Both the position numbers and the translations under genes were made by a program. A DNA stretch of 64,000 nt from DATJBF01 sp035516795 (GTDB taxonomy: Bacteria > Verrucomicrobiota > Verrucomicrobiia > Palsa-1439). Shown here piece by piece: positions 61,849 to 64,000 of the stretch. The notes beneath the pieces were generated by a model that worked only from the letters and a program-made list of their open reading frames with translations, was not told the origin of the DNA and ran no database searches. Position 1 is the first letter of the stretch. Each line of letters starts with the position of its first letter. The stretch covers positions 22,019-86,018 of the forward strand of contig DATIZX010000079.1 of NCBI GenBank assembly GCA_035516795.1, read 5' to 3'.

Positions 61849-62640
61849 TCACACAAGATCATCGCTTCGCCCGGCGCGCCTCGATCGAGATGTAGGCCTT
61901 TGATTTGTCTCGCGATGTTGGAAAACCAAAATGTCGGAGACGACCAACTGATACTTGCGTCGATGTTCCCGGAGCAAGAATGCCAGGTCCCGGCGGCGCG
62001 CCAGCCGAAAATGCGGACGCAAGAGGCTTTCCACTTCCTTCGCCGTCAGCCACTCGCGACGCGGCGTAAAATCCTCCAACCAGGAAAACGGCGAGCCGAT
62101 GACCAGTTGTCCACCCGGCACGATGAGACGGTGAAGCTGGGTGAGAAATTGACGTGGCTTTGGCAGCCGACAGATCACGTTGATGGCCGTCACGACGTGA
62201 AAAGATTCGTCTGGAAACGTCGTCAGGTCCTGGCCATTGCCAACGCGGAACTCGGTCACGCTTCGTTTCAATTCCTTCGGCAACGTAACCGTAAGCGAAC
62301 GAAACTGCGTGCCCGATTCGTGGACCCGGATGCTCACGGCGTGTAATCGTTGCATTTGGCGTGCGGCGTGAATGAACCGCCGGGAGTTGTCGATTCCCAC
62401 CGCGCGATCCACTACGCGTCCCAATTCAAAGGTGAGCCGCCCCACGCCGCAGCCGATGTCCAAGGCGCGCGTCGGGCCGGAGAAGCGCAACGGCAAGAGG
62501 CATTCCCGGACAATTCGTTCATGGAACCGCAGCGTCTTCGGCGGCAGGAGATGGAACGGACGTACATCTTCCGGCTGCCCGTAATGGAACAGAAGATACT
62601 CGCTGAGATATCGCCCGGTCTCGTAGGGATTGCCCGTCAC
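61849..62640 (-). CDS. Putative 4-mercaptohistidine N1-methyltransferase (OvoA C-terminal-domain family)
   Basis: 263 residues from the GTG at 62640, whose last bases overlap the upstream stop (GTGA). Class I methyltransferase fold: RALDIGCGVGRLTFELGRVV (SAM loop), VGIDNSRRFIHAARQM, and FHVVTAINVICRLPKPRQFL. Family-specific stretches match the OvoA C-terminal domain: NPYETGRYLSEYLLFHYG at the start, PGGQLVIGSPFSWLEDFTPR, and FLLREHRRKYQLVVSDILVF at the end. In ovothiol A synthesis this domain methylates the 4-thiohistidine. The sulfoxide-synthase half of OvoA is not in the window. The 20-residue tail RETNQRPTSRSRRAGRSDDL is likely non-conserved. Confidence 0.8.
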   Translation of the reverse strand: MTGNPYETGRYLSEYLLFHYGQPEDVRPFHLLPPKTLRFHERIVRECLLPLRFSGPTRALDIGCGVGRLTFELGRVVDRAVGIDNSRRFIHAARQMQRLHAVSIRVHESGTQFRSLTVTLPKELKRSVTEFRVGNGQDLTTFPDESFHVVTAINVICRLPKPRQFLTQLHRLIVPGGQLVIGSPFSWLEDFTPRREWLTAKEVESLLRPHFRLARRRDLAFLLREHRRKYQLVVSDILVFQHRETNQRPTSRSRRAGRSDDLV

Positions 62641-63767
62641 AAGGCGACCTGTTTCACAAACACCGTGGGCTGATAATTCTGGATGAGCAGGATTTCTTTC
62701 CCGTCCTTGTGCATCCAAACATTTGTCAGATTGATTTCGGGCGTGGTGGGCGGCGCAAACAGAATATCTTCGTGGGTGGCGTTCTTCTTGTTTTTGAACT
62801 TGGCCGGGCCCAGATCGCCGCCGAGATGATCGTCGCGGCCGGTCGCCACGTGCATGGTGCCCAAGATTTTTTCATCCTGGATGTCCGCCCCCGCGAACGG
62901 CAGCATTTGCGTGCCTAATCCCAGTTCGCCCAAAACACCCGTGGCCGGGTCGGACTTGAACTTGGCGAGCGCGGTTTCTACCGTTTGTGTGGTCCCGCGC
63001 AACAAGGTGGCATTGCGAATCCGTCCACCCGACACATCCATCAACGCCAAGGTGCCGTCTTCCTTGAATCTCATCGGGAACTGACCTTGGGCATTCGTCG
63101 GCACCCAATAAATCTCGCCGGCCGGCAGATTCGCGATTTCACCGGGCGTATGGCAAAGCCCGTGGCTCTTTTGCGCCTCCTGACGAGCCAACTCCAAAGT
63201 GAGCTGGTACTTGCGTTCCATCGTTTCGAATTCGATCACCACGTTGTCACAACGGGTCAGCGCCTGTCGGAATCGTTCCGCCTTGGCGGACACCTCCTCG
63301 TAGTTTTTCGCCAGACCGGTGTTGAGGATGGTTTCGTTGCAGCCGTGCATCGTGGCGCCGCGGAACCCCATCTTCTTGGCGAAGGCGGTGATCGGCGCAG
63401 TGGCGGAAAATGTGGAAAGATAGAGCACAATGTTCAGATGACTGAGAACATCGTCCACCAGCAGGAGAACTTTTCCGTTGGAATCCACCACGGTCGGGGG
63501 CAGGTCGAGATTGCTGCCGCCAGTCGGTTCATATGCGTAGAACTCAACACTGGCAAAAGGCAATTCGGCCCGATGTCCCAGTAAGCCCTGGTAAAAAACT
63601 TCGTAGGCGATCCGCTGCGTCGTCAGTGGTTGCGGGTTGTTGAGGAATTTCCAACCCGCCACGTCCTGCGGGTTCTCCAGGTCGATGAATACTGCGATCC
63701 GCTCCTCGGGTTGTGGACGAAACACCGTGCGGATCAGTCGAACCAGATCAAAAGCTGATGTTTTCAT
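62637..63767 (-). CDS. M29 aminopeptidase-like protein
   Basis: 376 residues from the ATG at 63767; the TTG at 63815 adds a non-conserved segment. The C-terminal half resembles thermophilic (M29) aminopeptidases: LPAGEIYWVPTN (possible metal Glu), VLGELGLGTQMLP (second Glu), QDEKILGTMHVATG (His), and NATHEDILF (His-x-Asp). The N-terminal half has the RTVFRPQPEERIAVFID start and an MHGCNETILNTGLAKNYEEV stretch. Overlaps the methyltransferase by 4 bases, so the two are coupled. A peptidase or a related ring-cleaving enzyme of this fold are both possible; linked to the thiol pathway by position only. Confidence 0.65.
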   Translation of the reverse strand: MKTSAFDLVRLIRTVFRPQPEERIAVFIDLENPQDVAGWKFLNNPQPLTTQRIAYEVFYQGLLGHRAELPFASVEFYAYEPTGGSNLDLPPTVVDSNGKVLLLVDDVLSHLNIVLYLSTFSATAPITAFAKKMGFRGATMHGCNETILNTGLAKNYEEVSAKAERFRQALTRCDNVVIEFETMERKYQLTLELARQEAQKSHGLCHTPGEIANLPAGEIYWVPTNAQGQFPMRFKEDGTLALMDVSGGRIRNATLLRGTTQTVETALAKFKSDPATGVLGELGLGTQMLPFAGADIQDEKILGTMHVATGRDDHLGGDLGPAKFKNKKNATHEDILFAPPTTPEINLTNVWMHKDGKEILLIQNYQPTVFVKQVAL

Positions 63768-63836
63768 GAGATACGTGTACGGTAGCGGCAATTCGAATTC
63801 TTTCAACCTAGTCAACTTCCTTCACAAGGGTTGTTG

Positions 63837-63891
63837 GTAGGGTCGGACCGCCGGGCCGACCGATGCGGCGCGCCCGGCGGTCGCGCCCTAC
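63837..63891. repeat. Long GC-rich inverted repeat (GTAGGG...CCCTAC)
   Basis: Arm GTAGGGTCGGACCGCCGGGC (63837-63856), a 15-base loop, and the near-perfect complement GCCCGGCGGTCGCGCCCTAC (63872-63891), about 17 of 20 pairs. No T-run follows on either side. Similar GTAGGGCGCGACC-type palindromes are, from memory, dispersed in many Verrucomicrobiota and Planctomycetota genomes. Lies just upstream of the M29-like gene. Confidence 0.75.
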
Positions 63892-63916
63892 CGTTCCAAT
63901 TAACTTTAACAGAGCA

Positions 63917-64000
63917 CTAGCGTGTGCTGCGCAGCATGCGCGCTTCCGCAATCTTGGCGTTCCTCTTGTCACCGACGGCGGCGAAGGATTCGTGCAACGC
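63917..64000 (-). CDS. C-terminal end of an unidentified gene running off the window
   Basis: The last 27 codons and a TAG stop (63919-63917) of a minus-strand frame entering from the right edge: ALHESFAAVGDKRNAKIAE then ARMLRSTR. The composition is protein-like (charged, helical), and the frame stays open to the edge. Too short to name; it may be upstream of the M29-like gene in the same transcription unit, with the GC-rich hairpin between. Confidence 0.45.
   Translation of the reverse strand, partial: ALHESFAAVGDKRNAKIAEARMLRSTR

Noticed and set aside
61560..61862. Minus-strand frame of 100 codons as a gene
   Set aside because: No ribosome site or recognisable domain; overlaps the tail of the methyltransferase. 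A different frame looks equally protein-like, so neither is reliable.
1..64000. CRISPR arrays, tRNA or rRNA genes, complete insertion sequences, phage genes
   Set aside because: I looked through the intergenic gaps, which are all short, and found no cloverleaf, spaced direct repeats or transposase/integrase frames.

Overview
The window looks like chromosomal DNA of a Verrucomicrobiota bacterium, probably near Pedosphaera/Limisphaerales. This is an inference from gene content, not from a marker gene. The supporting traits are multi-domain glycosidases, giant secreted proteins with PKD repeats, a fused heme A/heme O synthase, a quinol oxidase complex with an octaheme subunit, topoisomerase VI, and dispersed short intergenic repeats. 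I saw no rRNA, tRNA, CRISPR array, phage or complete insertion sequence.

Layout. 1-6.2 kb: a large glycosidase fused from GH2, GH35 and GH27 parts (open at the left edge), then a secreted GH51 arabinofuranosidase. 6.3-7.2 kb: a minus-strand HDOD signalling gene broken by two in-frame TAA codons. 7.3-16.6 kb: a minus-strand export cluster (MacA-like adaptor, FtsX-type permease, beta-propeller, TolC-like channel, short RND adaptor, CzcA-type pump), divergent from a PepSY protein and an OmpR/histidine-kinase pair (16.9-19.6 kb) that probably control it. 19.7-20.9 kb: an asparagine-synthetase-like protein behind a perfect sigma-54 promoter motif. 21.3-27.1 kb: a 1913-residue secreted repeat protein. 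27.1-35.5 kb: housekeeping genes (aldo/keto reductase, rhomboid-like protein, sigma factor, BrkB/YihY protein, LysE exporter, pssA, psd, hemW, maf). 35.6-39.8 kb: a single-domain response regulator, a lemA-TPM-TPM cluster, two small envelope proteins and a zinc-ribbon protein.

40.1-58.5 kb is the most striking region: about 18 kb of same-strand genes for a nearly complete terminal respiratory chain. It has a polyferredoxin with four [4Fe-4S] motifs, a membrane HEAT-repeat protein, a Rieske protein, a split cytochrome b, and an 1181-residue membrane-anchored octaheme cytochrome c that carries a LysM domain and coiled coils. These are followed by a cupredoxin, an A-type cytochrome c oxidase (subunits I, III, IV, two tiny proteins, then II), fused CtaA-CtaB, an ABC-2 exporter, a Sco copper chaperone, a DUF420 protein and a second cupredoxin-like protein that has lost its copper Cys/His. 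The likely path is quinol to cytochrome b/Rieske to octaheme cytochrome to cupredoxin to CuA to heme a/CuB, with assembly factors in the same transcription unit.

58.6-61.5 kb: both subunits of topoisomerase VI, rare in bacteria. 61.8-63.8 kb (minus): a methyltransferase resembling the C-terminal domain of OvoA (ovothiol synthesis), translationally coupled to an M29-aminopeptidase-like protein. The window ends in the last codons of another minus-strand gene.
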